From Cinclus cinclus (Eukaryota; Chordata; Aves; Passeriformes; Cinclidae): a stretch of 64,000 bases of DNA. Position 1 is the stretch's first letter. Each line of letters starts with the position of its first letter. The notes beneath the pieces are model-generated. The model searched no databases, had not been told where the DNA came from, and was given only the letters and a program-made list of their open reading frames with translations. Positions 48,336-59,248 of the stretch are shown one piece after another. Location: positions 5,077,598-5,141,597 of the forward strand of contig NC_085073.1 in NCBI RefSeq assembly GCF_963662255.1, written 5' to 3'. A program made the translations under genes and the position numbers.

Positions 48336-49069
48336 CCTATTTTGCATGATGTTTGTGACTCTGAGAGCTGCATCTATCGATGGAACCGTGTCAGATCTTA
48401 AAGAGGCTTCGTTAGGGTTTCTATACCCGAAAACCACAAAAATTTCATTAGAGTTTCTCATCTTTTCCACACTCTCTCTCGCTCCAGGGGGGCTGTGTTC
48501 CCCTGGACGCTTCTCACACGCAGACACCAACTAAATTCTGTCCCACTCCGGGGGCTCCCTCTCCTCCCTCGTTTATCCTTTTGCCTTTCGCTTCTTAAGT
48601 GGAGCGTCTGGAATTTGGGGATGTGATACTTCTCTCTTTGTTGAATTCTCTGGGTCCAATAAGGCAAAACGTTGAGAAGTCTCCATCTCCATCCCAACCT
48701 TCTCCTGGCCCCCCACCCCACCTGTGCAGCAGCCCCGGGTGGGAGAGGGCCCCTCTCAAGGGGGCACCTGGACCACGCCGGGGTGGCCGGGCTGTTCCTC
48801 GGGAGAAGGGGAGAGGGACTCAGACCCCACTGGGAGAGGGAGGAGCAGGTTCTGGGCTGTGGAGCAGGGAGCTGGGGGCCCCAGCAGCTGTGGAGGAGAA
48901 GTTTGAGCGCTCGCCATGCCAGCTCTTGCCAGTAAAGATGAGAAATTGCTAATAAATTTTTGTGTATTTATCTGTGCTGTGATGGGTCTAATCTTGATCA
49001 ATGGAACCCTGTTGCTATGAAATATCGCTTTTATGTCTATATTCTATATATTGTTTGTGAAGTACAAAT

Positions 49070-49348
49070 TTATTTGGAGTTTGTTTTTTTGGTTTTTGGT
49101 TTTTGATTTTTTAATTTCTTTGTTTTTTTGTTTTGTTTTTAAATGAAGGAAGAGAATAAACTATGACAAACCCCATCTATATTTAAATTATCTTTTACTC
49201 TTTTCTTTTTCTCCTTTCTTTTTCTTTCCTTTCTTTTTTTGTTTTGTTTTGTTTTGTTTTCTTCTCTTTGTTCTTTTTGTTTGTTCGTTTGTTTTGGTTT
49301 GCTTTTCCGTTTTTGTTTTTTTGTTACCTCTGTGCGTCTCGTCCACAG
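49070..49348 (+). promoter_or_regulatory. Extended U-rich tract and 3' splice site of the Ig3 exon
   Basis: Most of the 270 bases before the Ig3 exon are T or C, including five TTTTG units at 49238-49260 and many TTTGTT blocks, ending 'gcgtctcgtccacag'. A tract this long offers many sites for U- or CU-binding splicing factors (PTBP, TIA1, CELF/ELAV type). The splice site itself is certain from the frame; regulation is inferred. Confidence 0.7.
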
Positions 49349-49618
49349 TTCGCCGTGTGGCCCCTCGCTTCTCCATCCTCCCTGTCAGCCATGAAATCAT
49401 GCCCGGGGGCAACGTCAACATCACCTGCGTGGCCGTGGGGTCCCCCATGCCCTACGTGAAGTGGATGCAGGGAGCAGAGGACCTGACCCCCGAGGATGAC
49501 ATGCCCGTGGGCAGGAACGTCCTGGAGCTCACGGACGTCAAGGACTCTGCCAACTACACCTGCGTGGCCATGTCCAGCCTGGGAGTCATTGAGGCCGTTG
49601 CCCAGATCACGGTGAAAT
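49349..49618 (+). CDS. PTPRS: PTPRS exon: Ig3
   Basis: A single exon encodes residues 239-328 ([21 protein letters not shown]... to ...[11 protein letters not shown]) plus one base. The whole Ig3 domain is present: Cys265 and Cys310 form the disulfide, and '[11 protein letters not shown]' supplies the core Trp. Two N-glycosylation sequons are visible, Asn262 (NIT) and Asn307 (NYT), the second beside the disulfide as usual in this family. The donor is GTAAGG at 49619. Confidence 0.98.
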
Positions 49619-49880
49619 GTAAGGGAGGGGGAGCAGGGTCCTGGCTGCACGTGTGGGAGTGGGCACGTGCTGGGCAGGTGTGGGGGCACGGCCAGAGCTG
49701 AGTGTCTGAGCATGAGAGCAGGGGACACCTGGGCACGTGTCCTGCTCGTGCATGGGAGCGATGGTGATGTGGGACACGTGGGACGTGTCACCAGAGTGGG
49801 AATGTGCTGCGGTTTGTGCCTGTGTCATCGTGTGTCTGCATGGGCAGAGCCTGGGACTGCCTGACCTGCACCAGGGACAC

Positions 49881-50216
49881 AGTTCTGCATGTCCAGGTGC
49901 TCCTGCACGAGTGGGGTGTGTGTGCATGGACAGGGACACAGTTCTGCATGGACAAGGACAGTTCTGCATGTCCAGGTGCTCCTGCACGAGTGGGGTGTGT
50001 GTGCATGGACAGGGACACAGTTCTGCATGGACAAGGACAGTTCTGCATGTCCAGGTGCTCCTGCACAAATGGGATGTGTGTGTGCACGGACAGGGACAGT
50101 TCTGCATGTCCAGGTGCTCCTGCATGACTGAGGTGTGTGTGCATGGACAGGGACACAGTTCTGCATGTCCAGGTGCTCGTGCCTGACTGGGATGTGTGTG
50201 TGTGCATGGCAGGGAC
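49881..50216. repeat. 59-bp minisatellite with 20-bp sub-duplications
   Basis: Five full 59-bp units begin 'agttctgcatgtccaggtgc' at 49881, 49960, 50039, 50098 and 50157. Two extra 20-bp partial units ('agttctgcatggacaagg' type) sit at 49940 and 50019, so the first part has a 79-bp higher-order period. With its edges it carries many TGCATG hexamers. Long frames on both strands here are repeat artefacts. Confidence 0.93.
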
Positions 50217-51321
50217 ACCGTGGCTGTGTTGTGGGCACGTGGCTGCAGGAGTGTCAGTGCCTGTCCTTACCTGTGTGTACATGTGGAGCTCTGAGAGCAC
50301 AAAGCAGCAGGACAGACTTGTGCACCAGGAGTGCCCCGTGCTGGGATCTGTGCATGTGTCCTCGGGGATCCCACACACAGAAGAGCCCACAGTGGAGGGG
50401 AAGCTGGTGGCTGAAGACCTTCCCTTGCTTTAGGACACCTGAGCTGGTTGTTATGAAGAAAGCTGTGCCTCAAATCCCCGCATGCTGGGTCTGTCCTGAC
50501 ATATGAGGCTGGCTGGGCACTGTGCAAGGAGCCTTGGATGGCTTGGAGCCTGCATGACATCGTGTTCCAAGGCCTGAGATTCAGCCAAGGCCCTGAGGCT
50601 CTCTGGCATGTGCACCCTTGTAGCAGAGCTTAGTTCCAGCATCTTAGTGGCCGTTGTTGCCTCAGCAAGATGGGGAATAAGCCCAGCTTCCAGCTAGTGA
50701 TTCCCAAGAGGAGCACGGGTGCCATCTTCAATCTATTCTGTCCTCAGCAGGGGAGTATTAAACCCAAGCAGGAACCCCTGAGGTTGGGTGAGTGTAGAGC
50801 TCTGAGTGAGCTGGTGTCTCTTCCGAGTACTGGGAGAGGCGGGGTGGGAAAGAATCCGTGGGTGGGGGAGAGGAGAAACACTTGGGAGAAAGGGAGGGAT
50901 AAGGAAAAACAATTCTGTTGTATCAGTGACCTGTTTGAGGAGACAGGAGAAATGAGCAGGGACTAGAGAATCTCAGCATGGCCCGTTCTGAGCTCCTGCA
51001 CAGCAGTGGGGCTCTGGTGCCAGCAGAAGGACTCCTGGGGCTGGACTCGCATCCCTCCCTTTATTTTCCCGAGCATTCCCTTCCTTCCCTTTTTTCCCTG
51101 TCTTACCCTGTCAATCTGAAAAGCTGCTGTGTAGGGCAGATTGCTTCTGCTTCCAACTCTCCCATCTCCTCACATGGGGACTCTCACCCTGCTGGTCCCT
51201 TCTGCCTTTTGTAATTTTGTTTGGATCTTGTTCCCTGCTCTGTTCTAAGTGTGAGCACCTGCAGCTCTCCTGGGCAGAAAGTGAAAGAAGTTGGAGCTTT
51301 ACTGTGATCAGGTCTAGAGAA

Positions 51322-51462
51322 GTTTGGCTTCAAGGCCAGGCTGGACACTGGGGCTTGGAGCCACCTGAGCCAGTGGGAGGTGTCCCTGCCCTTGGCAGGG
51401 GTGGCACTGGATGGGCTTTAAGGCCCCTTCAACCCAAAACATTCTGGGATTCCCTGATAAGA
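51322..51462 (+). mobile_element. CR1 LINE 3' fragment
   Basis: It contains 'caaggccaggctggacactg', 'gtgggaggtgtccctgccct', 'ggatgggctttaaggcccct' and the tail 'cattctgggattccctgat', in CR1 order. Confidence 0.92.
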
Positions 51463-52022
51463 AGAGGTTGAAAAGGAAGGCTGAAAAGGTCTAAAGTGTG
51501 CAGTGAAAACATAAAGCTTGAGAACAGGTGAAGTTAGAACACATCAGGTGCAGTTCAAGTGCAGTCCCCAGCAGGGTCATGGAGACTCCCTGGCTGAGGG
51601 AGAGGGGAGATGGGAATTAACTCAGGTCTGTGGCTTGAGGGAAAGCCCTCCCAGCATTTCTGGGGATTTGTTCTGGAGAGCAGAGCCTGCCCTGTGCCAT
51701 TCCTTGCCCGTGGGGGCTCAGCAGAGAGATGTGAGCACGTGCTAGGAAGGAGCTGCTGTCCCTCCCTGCCCCGGGAGCCGGCGGATGTGCAGCTGAAGCC
51801 TGTGCTAATGATTCCAGATGTTTAGCTGAACACTTTGCCTTTGATGGAGCAGTTTAAGGAGGATAATAGAGTGGATAACTAGGTTCATCATATTCCAGCA
51901 GCACTTTCCTGAGCTGCCAGGATTGGTGCTGTGCCTCCGGCTCCTGCAGCCCTAACCAGACCAATTAGGCACCATTTCAGCATCTGTGGTTTTTTTAAAT
52001 GCCTGTTCTTCCTGATTCTCAG

Positions 52023-52604
52023 CACTTCCCAAGGCTCCTGGGACGCCAGTGGTGACAGAGACAACAGCCACGAGTATCACCATCACCTGGGACTCTGGAA
52101 ATCCAGACCCCGTGTCGTACTATGTCATTGAGTACAAGTCCAAGAGCCAGGATGGACCCTACCAGATCAAGGAGGACATCACCACCACACGCTACAGCAT
52201 CGGGGGGCTCAGCCCCAACTCCGAGTACGAGATCTGGGTCTCTGCAGTCAACAGCATCGGGCAGGGGCCCCCCAGTGAGTCGGTGGTCACCCGCACTGGG
52301 GAACAAGCTCCTGCCAGCGCCCCCCGCAACGTGCAGGGCCGCATGCTGAGCAGCACCACCATGATCATCCAGTGGGAGGAACCCGTGGAGCCCAACGGGC
52401 AGATCCGAGGGTACAGGGTCTATTACACCATGGAGCCCGACCAGCCCGTCAGCAACTGGCAGAAGCACAACGTGGATGACAGCCTGCTGACCACTGTGGG
52501 CAGCCTCCTGGAGGACGAGACCTACACCGTGCGAGTGCTGGCCTTCACCTCCGTAGGGGACGGGCCCCTGTCCGACCCCATCCAGGTTAAAACACAGCAA
52601 GGAG
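52023..52604 (+). CDS. PTPRS: PTPRS exon: FN1 and FN2
   Basis: One 582-nt exon encodes residues 329-522 plus one base ([21 protein letters not shown]... to ...[10 protein letters not shown]). It holds two complete fibronectin type III repeats: FN1 about 331-421 (core '[11 protein letters not shown]', '[12 protein letters not shown]') and FN2 about 422-522 ('[12 protein letters not shown]', '[12 protein letters not shown]'). FN1-FN2 is the region bound by NGL-3 in this family. Fusion of both repeats in one exon is conserved in LAR-type genes. The acceptor is 'gattctcag' and the donor is GTGAGC at 52605. Confidence 0.98.
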
Positions 52605-53415
52605 GTGAGCACCTGTGTTGCAGACCTGGGCTGTGGGAAGGAGGGCTGCTGGTCAGATTTGGAGATTTAGATTTGATGTTGGGAAGGAATTACTTACTCT
52701 GAGGGTGGGGAGGCCCTGGCACAGGCTGCCCACAGCAGCTGTGGCTGCCCCTGGATCCCTGGAAGTGTCCAAGGCCACGCTGGACAGGGCTTGGGGCACC
52801 CTGGGGTAGTGGAAGGTGTCACTGCCCATGGAACTGAATGGGCTCTATGGTCTCTTGCAACCCAAACCATTCCATGATTATAAATGTCTTTAACAGATGT
52901 AAAACTGCCCAGGCAGTGGTGACACTTTAACTCTTCCAGAAGTACCCAGGAACTGTTTTGTCAGAGATGAGTGGGGAATGTGTTATGTGTTGAGCTGCGA
53001 ACACAAGGTGTTTTGCCATGGGCTGTCACCCAGCACATGTTTGGCATCGGGTATGGGAGGAAACCCTGTGTCCTCAATGGGCTGCTCATGGGCTTCCTAC
53101 TTCCAGAATCGTGTAGTACTGGGATTGATGGGAAGGGCTGTATTCTGCACTGCTGAGAAAGAGGCATACGATCCACTGGGATCCTTCCATCTCCAGCAGC
53201 TCTGACCATGATGGAATCCTGCAGTGGGATGTAACTCCACAGCTTTAGAAGCAAGACCTGCCCACGCTGCAGTGTGGCATTTTGCTGCTGACGTGCTCTT
53301 CCCACACAGGCTTTGAAGAAAACAGGGCAAGAGCCTCCTAATTAGCCAAGTTAATGTGGTTTCTCCTGTTTCTCATCTTGCCTCCTCTTCCCCACCGGCT
53401 CCCTGTCTGTGCCAG
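52605..53415 (+). other. PTPRS: PTPRS intron 10 (0.8 kb)
   Basis: Its first third is a CR1 fragment (52660-52882); the rest is unique. The 3' end is pyrimidine-rich, 'ccggctccctgtctgtgccag'. Confidence 0.95.
52660..52882 (+). mobile_element. CR1 LINE 3' fragment
   Basis: It contains 'gaggccctggcacaggctgc', 'ctggatccctggaagtgtcc', 'aaggccacgctggacagggc' and 'aacccaaaccattccatgat'. It lies only 55 bases after the FN1-FN2 exon. Confidence 0.92.
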
Positions 53416-53549
53416 TTCCCGGGCAGCCGATGAACTTCCGAGCAGAGGCCAAGACCGAGACGAGCATTGTGCTGTCGTGGAGCCCCCCACGGCAGGAGAT
53501 CATAGTGAAGTACGAGCTGCTCTACAAGGAAGGAGACCACAGCAAGGAG
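53416..53549 (+). CDS. PTPRS: PTPRS exon: FN3, first half
   Basis: The exon encodes residues 523-567 ([21 protein letters not shown]... to ...EGDHSKE). The '[20 protein letters not shown]' segment gives the B and C strands with the core Trp. It ends on a codon boundary with donor GTGAGT at 53550. FN3 is the last N-terminal FNIII repeat kept in the short (four-FNIII) sigma isoform. Confidence 0.97.
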
Positions 53550-53704
53550 GTGAGTCCAGAGCGGGGCAGGGCCGTGGCTGAGCAGCTCCCGCCGCTCCCC
53601 ACGATGTCGGAGCGAGGGGAGCAGGGCAAGCGTCTCTGGGCAGGCCTCACCTCTGCTGCCTGTTGTTTGGGTTTATTTTTGTCTTCCCCCCTCGCCCGTC
53701 GCAG
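53550..53704 (+). other. PTPRS: PTPRS intron 11 (155 nt)
   Basis: The shortest intron here, GC-rich with a U/C-rich end 'ttttgtcttcccccctcgcc' before 'cgtcgcag'. It has no stop in the exon frame; see findings. Confidence 0.96.
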
Positions 53705-53849
53705 GTGCTGAAGAACTTTGAGCCCACGACGTCGTTCACGGTGGAAGGCCTGAAGCCCAACACTGAGTATGTCTTCCGGCTGGCCGCCCGCTCGGCCCTG
53801 GGGCTGGGGGCCTTCACCCCGGAGGTCCGAGAGCGCACCTTGCAGTCTA
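53705..53849 (+). CDS. PTPRS: PTPRS exon: FN3, second half
   Basis: The exon encodes residues 568-615 plus one base ([20 protein letters not shown]... to ...EVRERTLQS). It carries the '[15 protein letters not shown]' F-strand signature with the conserved Tyr. The donor is GTAGGT at 53850. In mammals and chicken a short isoform joins this point directly to the exon before FN8, skipping FN4-FN7; the phase-1 end here suits that. Confidence 0.97.
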
Positions 53850-56800
53850 GTAGGTGTCTCTCCTTTGCCAGCCTTCTCTGAGGGGACCACGGTCAGGGAG
53901 CCACCCGTGGTGGGCACAGGGGTATGAGCTGGGGGCTGGCGTCTCGCTCCGGGGAGGGGGGACACCCCTGGGACCTGCTCCCCTCTCCCTTCGCGGTCCA
54001 GGCAGTTGAGATGTGAGCCAGGAGCAGAGCTGGGCTCTGGGGGGACGGCAGCGCCGTCCACTGGGGCTGGGAGCCGCCAGGGCTCGGTGGTGGCCACAGC
54101 TGGTCACCACAGCTGGCCGTGTGCTGAGCATGCTCAGGGGATGGCAGCCACAGCCCCTCCACACAGCCCCAGCAGCTGCAGAGCCGTGGGGAAGAGGGAG
54201 GGAGAGGAGAAGGGAAGGTGATTGTTCACAGGCCAACCTTCCCCAGCCTTTGGGGAAGTTGTCCCTACGCTCCTTGCCATGAGCACTCCACAGCCAAGGG
54301 CAGGAAGGCCTGGAGCTCTGGGAATGGCCCCATTTGGGCTCCCAGAGCGGGAGAGAGGAGCCCTGTGGAGGCTGGGAGGAGGACACTGATGATACCAGGA
54401 TGGAGTGTATGCAACCAAAACGTGCTGGTTTTAGTTTAATGGATTGTCTCCCTTCACTGTTGCCCTGGGGACAATAACCCTGGATGGCAATATTTCAACC
54501 TGGGCTTTTCACAGATCTTTGCTTTTAAATGAGGTGTTTTTTCACTGCATGAGTGGCTGTGGCAGCTGTTCTTTGTGTTTTCTGTCTCCTCTCATCTCTA
54601 CTAAATCACTCCGCTGCAGTTTGGAGTAGCCAGGAGCAGAACTAACTCAGAAGTGGCTCTGGTCACCAGTGTGAGGAGGGAGAGCCCTGCTCCCATCCCT
54701 CAGAGTCCCTAACAAGGGGGAGCAGCAGGCTCTCAGCTGGGCTTTTTAATTGTCACTTCCTGCTGTCTCTCCCTTTCCCTGTCTCCTTCTCTTTCTGTCC
54801 CCTGAGGAGTGGGAAGAAAGGGGAGTCTGTTTCTGCACAGACAGAATTCCTCACTGGGGCTTTCTCAGGCCTCCACTCCATTCAAATATTCTTTTGGTTT
54901 TTCTTTCCTTCAAATGTTTTTCCCCTTTTTTCCTTCTTTTCTTTTTCTCCATACTCTCTCTACGTTTTGTAGGATAATCCTTTCCTGACTCTGCTGCACA
55001 TCTGCTGGTTCTGATCCCAGTGTGGTACTGTCAGAGGGAGCATCTCTGTGGGGTGGGGGAAATGAACTGAAAGGACCTGAAAAATAAGTGTTAAACTTAC
55101 ACTCTGCTTCTGTTTTCCAAGGGGTTTCTCTCCTTGAGACCTGTGGGGATGGGAGGCAAAGATGGTCTGGGATTTGTGCTTTCTGGTTCAATAAAACAAG
55201 CTGGAAGAGGGGCGTGGGAGCTGGTGGCAGTAGGGCTTAGTAAAAATTTGTCCCTTAAGGATGAGGGAAAGGGGATCTGGGAAAAGGGAAGGCTTTGGGG
55301 CTTTTTCTAACTTGGCATCTGCCCAGAACACAGACAGGTTTCTCTCTCTGTAGCTCAGCTTTCATAGGGAGAGTCTCATTAATTTAATGCTCTTAAGAAC
55401 ATCAGCTGGGAGCTGTCAGTGTCCTGTAACACGGTGAAACATTTTTTCCTGGCTGGCTGTTGGAGGAACGAGTCAATTCTCCCTGCTCCGGGTGACATCC
55501 TGCGGCTCACAGACCTTCTGGCTCGGGACAGGCTTTTGTGTCTTCCCTCCTCAGCTCCTTTTCCGTTCAGCTCCTCCTTGGCCCGCTCCATGCCTCTTCT
55601 TTCTTCTCTCTTCTGCTCTCTGCTTGCCTGCCTGCATGCCCTGCACCCGATGAGCCAGCTCCCTGCTGTCCCTGGCTCCCTGCTGTCCCTGTCCCTCGCT
55701 GGCGATGTCACACCACGATGGCATCTTGTCTCTGGAATGACAAAGCCTCTCCCTGGTCCTCCTGCTGCTCCTGCTGTCCCCTCCCTGCACCCACCCGCAT
55801 GTGGCAGCCCTTCCCTGCACCTCCCTGCCAGGGTGGCTCCTCCTGAGCATCATAACCAAAGTAAAATCCATTAAACTAAAGGTAAAGTATCTTTTTCTTC
55901 TTGAAGTAGCTGGGTTTTAACTCTTCAAGTACCAAAGACATAGCTTGTAAAACTGACAGACTCTCGTGGCTGGGAGAAGCTAGTCTGTCCTTTCTGGCTA
56001 GCCATGACCTTCCCAGGCTCCCTGGCAACTCTCCCACTGGGAAATTCCAGAGGGCAAAGTGTGGTCAGCAGGCAAGGCTGGCAGGGTGGGTGCTGTGAGG
56101 CTGCATGTGCAGGTGTAGAGGAACAATGAGGCTTTCTCACCCTCTGTTCCTGCCCAAGAAAGGATTTCCCCCCACATAGCTCTGCTCTCCCTCCTGTCCC
56201 CCTCCTCACAGTTCATGAAGTGAATGAAATACCCAAAGTCTATGGTACCTAAAGGGTTAAAAAACATTATATTGTGCAAGGTCAGTAAGGGTCATTCTTG
56301 TGGCTTGGACAGTCAACTTTAAAGCATGTAAAAGGTGCAGCTCAGGTGAGTACTGGCTGGTCTCAAGCAGATTCACAAATACAGTCCACCCTGTGGCTGC
56401 AGACACTCCCGGATGTCCCGGAGCCCTGGGAGGGTGGGGAGGGGTCCCAAAAAGCTGCTGAAAGCAGCCAGCAGGCCAAGGCAATGCTCTCCTGGCCGGG
56501 GGCTCCTGCCTGTGCCTGGCTCCCTGCCCAGGGAAGGGCTGCTGGCAGAGGTGGGGTTGGTGGCACTGGGCTCCTGCCGCAGCTCCCGGCTCCTGGCGCT
56601 GTCCCCAGCGTGCCCAGGGTCACACAGGTTGGGCTGGATTGTGAAGGAAACAGTGCCATGAGCTCCCAGAGGTGTGTCCAGCGTGGCCAGCCAGCACCCC
56701 TGGCTGTTCTCCTCCGCTGCTGCAGTCCAGGGGTGACGGGGAGGGGGCCGGGCAGGACCTGGGCCTTCTCCCCCATCACCCACCCCCCACCCCGCCTTTT

Positions 56801-58249
56801 TGACCAGACAAAGTGCAAAACCATCCCAAAAGGAGGCCTCACCCCAGGGCCTCTCAGTAGGTCCCTGTGCTGGAGCGTAGAGGGTGAGTGAGCGAGCGGG
56901 GCAGCGCAGACAGTGCCCCCAGTGCCAGCTGGAGCTGAGCTCTGCCTCCCGGGGCTTTCAGAATGAGGTGCAGGATGAAGGGTAGGTCAGGTCAGACCCT
57001 CTCTGCAGTGGGTTTCTCAGCTGTGGTGGCTTTGGCTGGAGCTAAGCAGGAAAGGTGGATTTTAATATGCCCAGACTCTGATGAGGACAAAAAAAGATGG
57101 GAATGGCACCATGGCAGCAATGGGAGAGGGCTGAGTCTGCCCCTCCAAACCTTGAAACCATCCCTGAGCTGGTTCTGGGACATGGGATGAGCAGTGCACC
57201 TCTGTCCTGGAGACGTGCTGCAGCAATCTCAGCAGATGGAGAGAGCCAGAGGGAAGATCTGCCACTGTCCTGCTCTTCGTGCTGACAGTTTAGCAAAAGA
57301 GAAGAGATTTGGGTCCAAAATTGCCATTTCTGCAATAGCTGGGATTCTGCTGCTGGGGGAGGACTGGAGGGGACTCATCATGAGCAGAGTGGCATTTTAA
57401 AAGCCAGTCATGTGCAGAAACCCACCAGGAGCTTGGTCTGGCCTCGTAGCTCAGTTCCTCTTGTTCTCTTGTAAGAAAGTCTTATAAGTTAGCAGTTGAA
57501 GCATGGAAGGTAGGTAAACAGACTGGGAATATTCTGGAAGGAGTCACTTTTTATATCAGTATTATTTTATTATGATGATTTCCTTTCTGGTGTTTTTTGT
57601 TTGTTTGTTTCAAATTATTGGCTTATGTTTTTATTTTCCAGTTTGTTCTTTTTGGTTTGGTTCATTTGACATCTTCTGTGTTGTTTTGTGTGGCCAGCCA
57701 TGGCCAGGGCTTGTCAGCCTCCTCACTGGGAGTGCTGGGGAGAAGGTGCCAGCTTAAAGACAGCAATAGTGCATAAAAATAGAAGGAGAACACCCAAAAC
57801 GTCCTACTGGGCAGGGTGCTCAGACAGCAGTGGGAGGATTATCTCTGCCCTTTTTGAAAAGCCACTTCCCTCTGTCTCCTGGAGGCTCCTGGAAAGTGTG
57901 TGGCTCTCACTCCAGTGCCAGCTGGGCTAAGTGTGAGTGGATTTAGCAGAGTCCTCCAGGCAAACTGGGCCTAAACATCTGTGTTTGACTCAAGGATGGG
58001 AGTAAGAGGTTTGAAAACAATCATTCCTCACTAAAAGAGCTTTTTTGTTGATTAAAAAGAATCAGAGGAATGAGAAGCAGTGAGCAGCCCTGATCTACTT
58101 GGGGGGCTTGTGAGTTCACCCCAGTCTGCAGAGAGTTAAAAGCTCTTTATTGCAGTTGGGTGATATTGGATTTATTGATTTACCTTGAGAATATATCACA
58201 CTCTGCTTCCCTGGGCTGATCAGCTGTGATTAGTGACTGGCAGCAGTGT

Positions 58250-58352
58250 GATCTAATCCCTGGCAGTGTTCAGGGCCAGGAAGGAGCACCCTGGATGGTG
58301 GAAGCTGTTCCTGCCCAGGGCAGGGGATGGAACAAAAGGAGCTTTAAGAGAG
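58250..58352 (+). mobile_element. CR1 LINE 3' fragment, decayed
   Basis: It contains 'ctggcagtgttcagggccag', 'gtggaagctgttcctgccca' and 'gatggaacaaaaggagcttt', matching CR1 3' sequence with an internal deletion. Confidence 0.75.
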
Positions 58353-58995
58353 AGCTGTGGGTTCCACCTTCCCCAGCCCTGGTCACCTTTAGACAGGTGT
58401 CTGCTACCACCCTGAGAAGGTGCCTGGGTAGGACCACAGCTCCCGGGATGTTCAGAAACACTCTGGGGTAGTTCAGGCAGAGAGCACAGTGGGAATTAGA
58501 CCTGCTGCTGCTTTGGAAAATCCCCTGGATCCCTGAATACCTTACCAAACCCACTGCTTCCCTCCTTCTGCAAGTGTTCTCTCAAAACCTTCCTCTTTAA
58601 ACACCATTGCTTGGCAGTGTCCTGGGCATTCCCACTGTGGGATTTGGCCTCCTCCAGTCTGGGGACGACTAATCACTTCCATCTGGAGGTACAGACTCTT
58701 AAATTTAAGCCTCCTGGCAAAAGATTTGCTTTTCTTACTTAATTTTCACAGATCCCTTCAAAGAAATTCAAGATCCCAGAGACTGAGGTTGGAAAGAAGT
58801 GCTTTCCCAGCCAGAGCAGCATTTGCCAGGCTGCTGTAAAACAGGGAGCCAAAGGAAAGGGCTTTTATAGGGTGCAGCTGGGTGTGTAGCTGGTGCCAGC
58901 TCAGTGGAAGCAGCAGGACCCCTCCTGGCTGGCCCGCTTGCTGGTTTAGTCCTTTGCTTTAAACCATTTCAGTTTTGATGCCCCATTTAATTTCT

Positions 58996-59248
58996 GTTGG
59001 CTTTTTTTTTTAAAAAAAAAAAAAACCTCTTTATTTTGAAAAAAAAAAAAAAAGACAACAACAAAAAGCTCTCTTCTCTTTTAATTTTATCTTCCTAAAC
59101 CAAACTTTCGTACGTTTTATTTTAGATTTTTTTGTTATCATTTTCCTTTTTTTTTTTCTTTTATCTTTCCCATCTTTTGTTTTTTTCCCCCCTCCCCTCC
59201 CCTCTCCCTTCTTTCCCTTTCCCGCTCCTGAATTTTCCCCCCTCGTAG
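58996..59248 (+). promoter_or_regulatory. T/A blocks plus long polypyrimidine tract at the FN4 3' splice site
   Basis: A T10 run abuts an A13 run (58996-59024), and another A-run follows at 59039-59053. These could pair or stack in the RNA. From about 59137 to 59245 nearly all bases are T or C, ending 'cccccctcgtag'. This marks the entry to the FN4-FN7 block, which is alternatively used in this gene family, so it is a candidate control element. Confidence 0.6.

Larger units (their letters stand above)
39415..49348 (+). other. PTPRS: PTPRS intron 8 (9.9 kb), between meB and Ig3
   Basis: The first 300 bases after meB hold the hairpin and UGCAUG sites listed separately. Two CR1 fragments lie at 41690-41765 and 42195-42358. 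Simple repeats: CT run 40964-41028, C10A13 at 43684-43706, pyrimidine run 46441-46500, CT-rich 48145-48335. The last 270 bases are an extreme U-rich tract. No exon is recognisable, though 46441-46502 looks like a decoy acceptor. Confidence 0.9.
49619..52022 (+). other. PTPRS: PTPRS intron 9 (2.4 kb)
   Basis: Starts with a UGCAUG-rich minisatellite (49881-50216). A CR1 fragment lies at 51322-51462. The rest is unique, with no exon candidates. The 3' splice site is 'ttcttcctgattctcag', ending at 52022. Confidence 0.93.
53850..59248 (+). other. PTPRS: PTPRS intron 12 (5.4 kb), before the FN4-FN7 cassette
   Basis: Mostly unique sequence, with one decayed CR1 fragment (58250-58352). The last 250 bases are unusual: T-run/A-run blocks (58996-59055), then a polypyrimidine tract of about 100 nt. 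54880-54960 is also T-rich. No exon is recognisable. Confidence 0.92.

Noticed and set aside
49881..50216. Possible CRISPR-like direct repeat array
   Set aside because: This is vertebrate DNA, units are contiguous without unique spacers, and the pattern is a minisatellite.
49607..50390. Minus-strand frames of about 200 codons with HTHP/CRTV repeats
   Set aside because: They derive from the 59-bp minisatellite; several frames are open together and none matches a known family.
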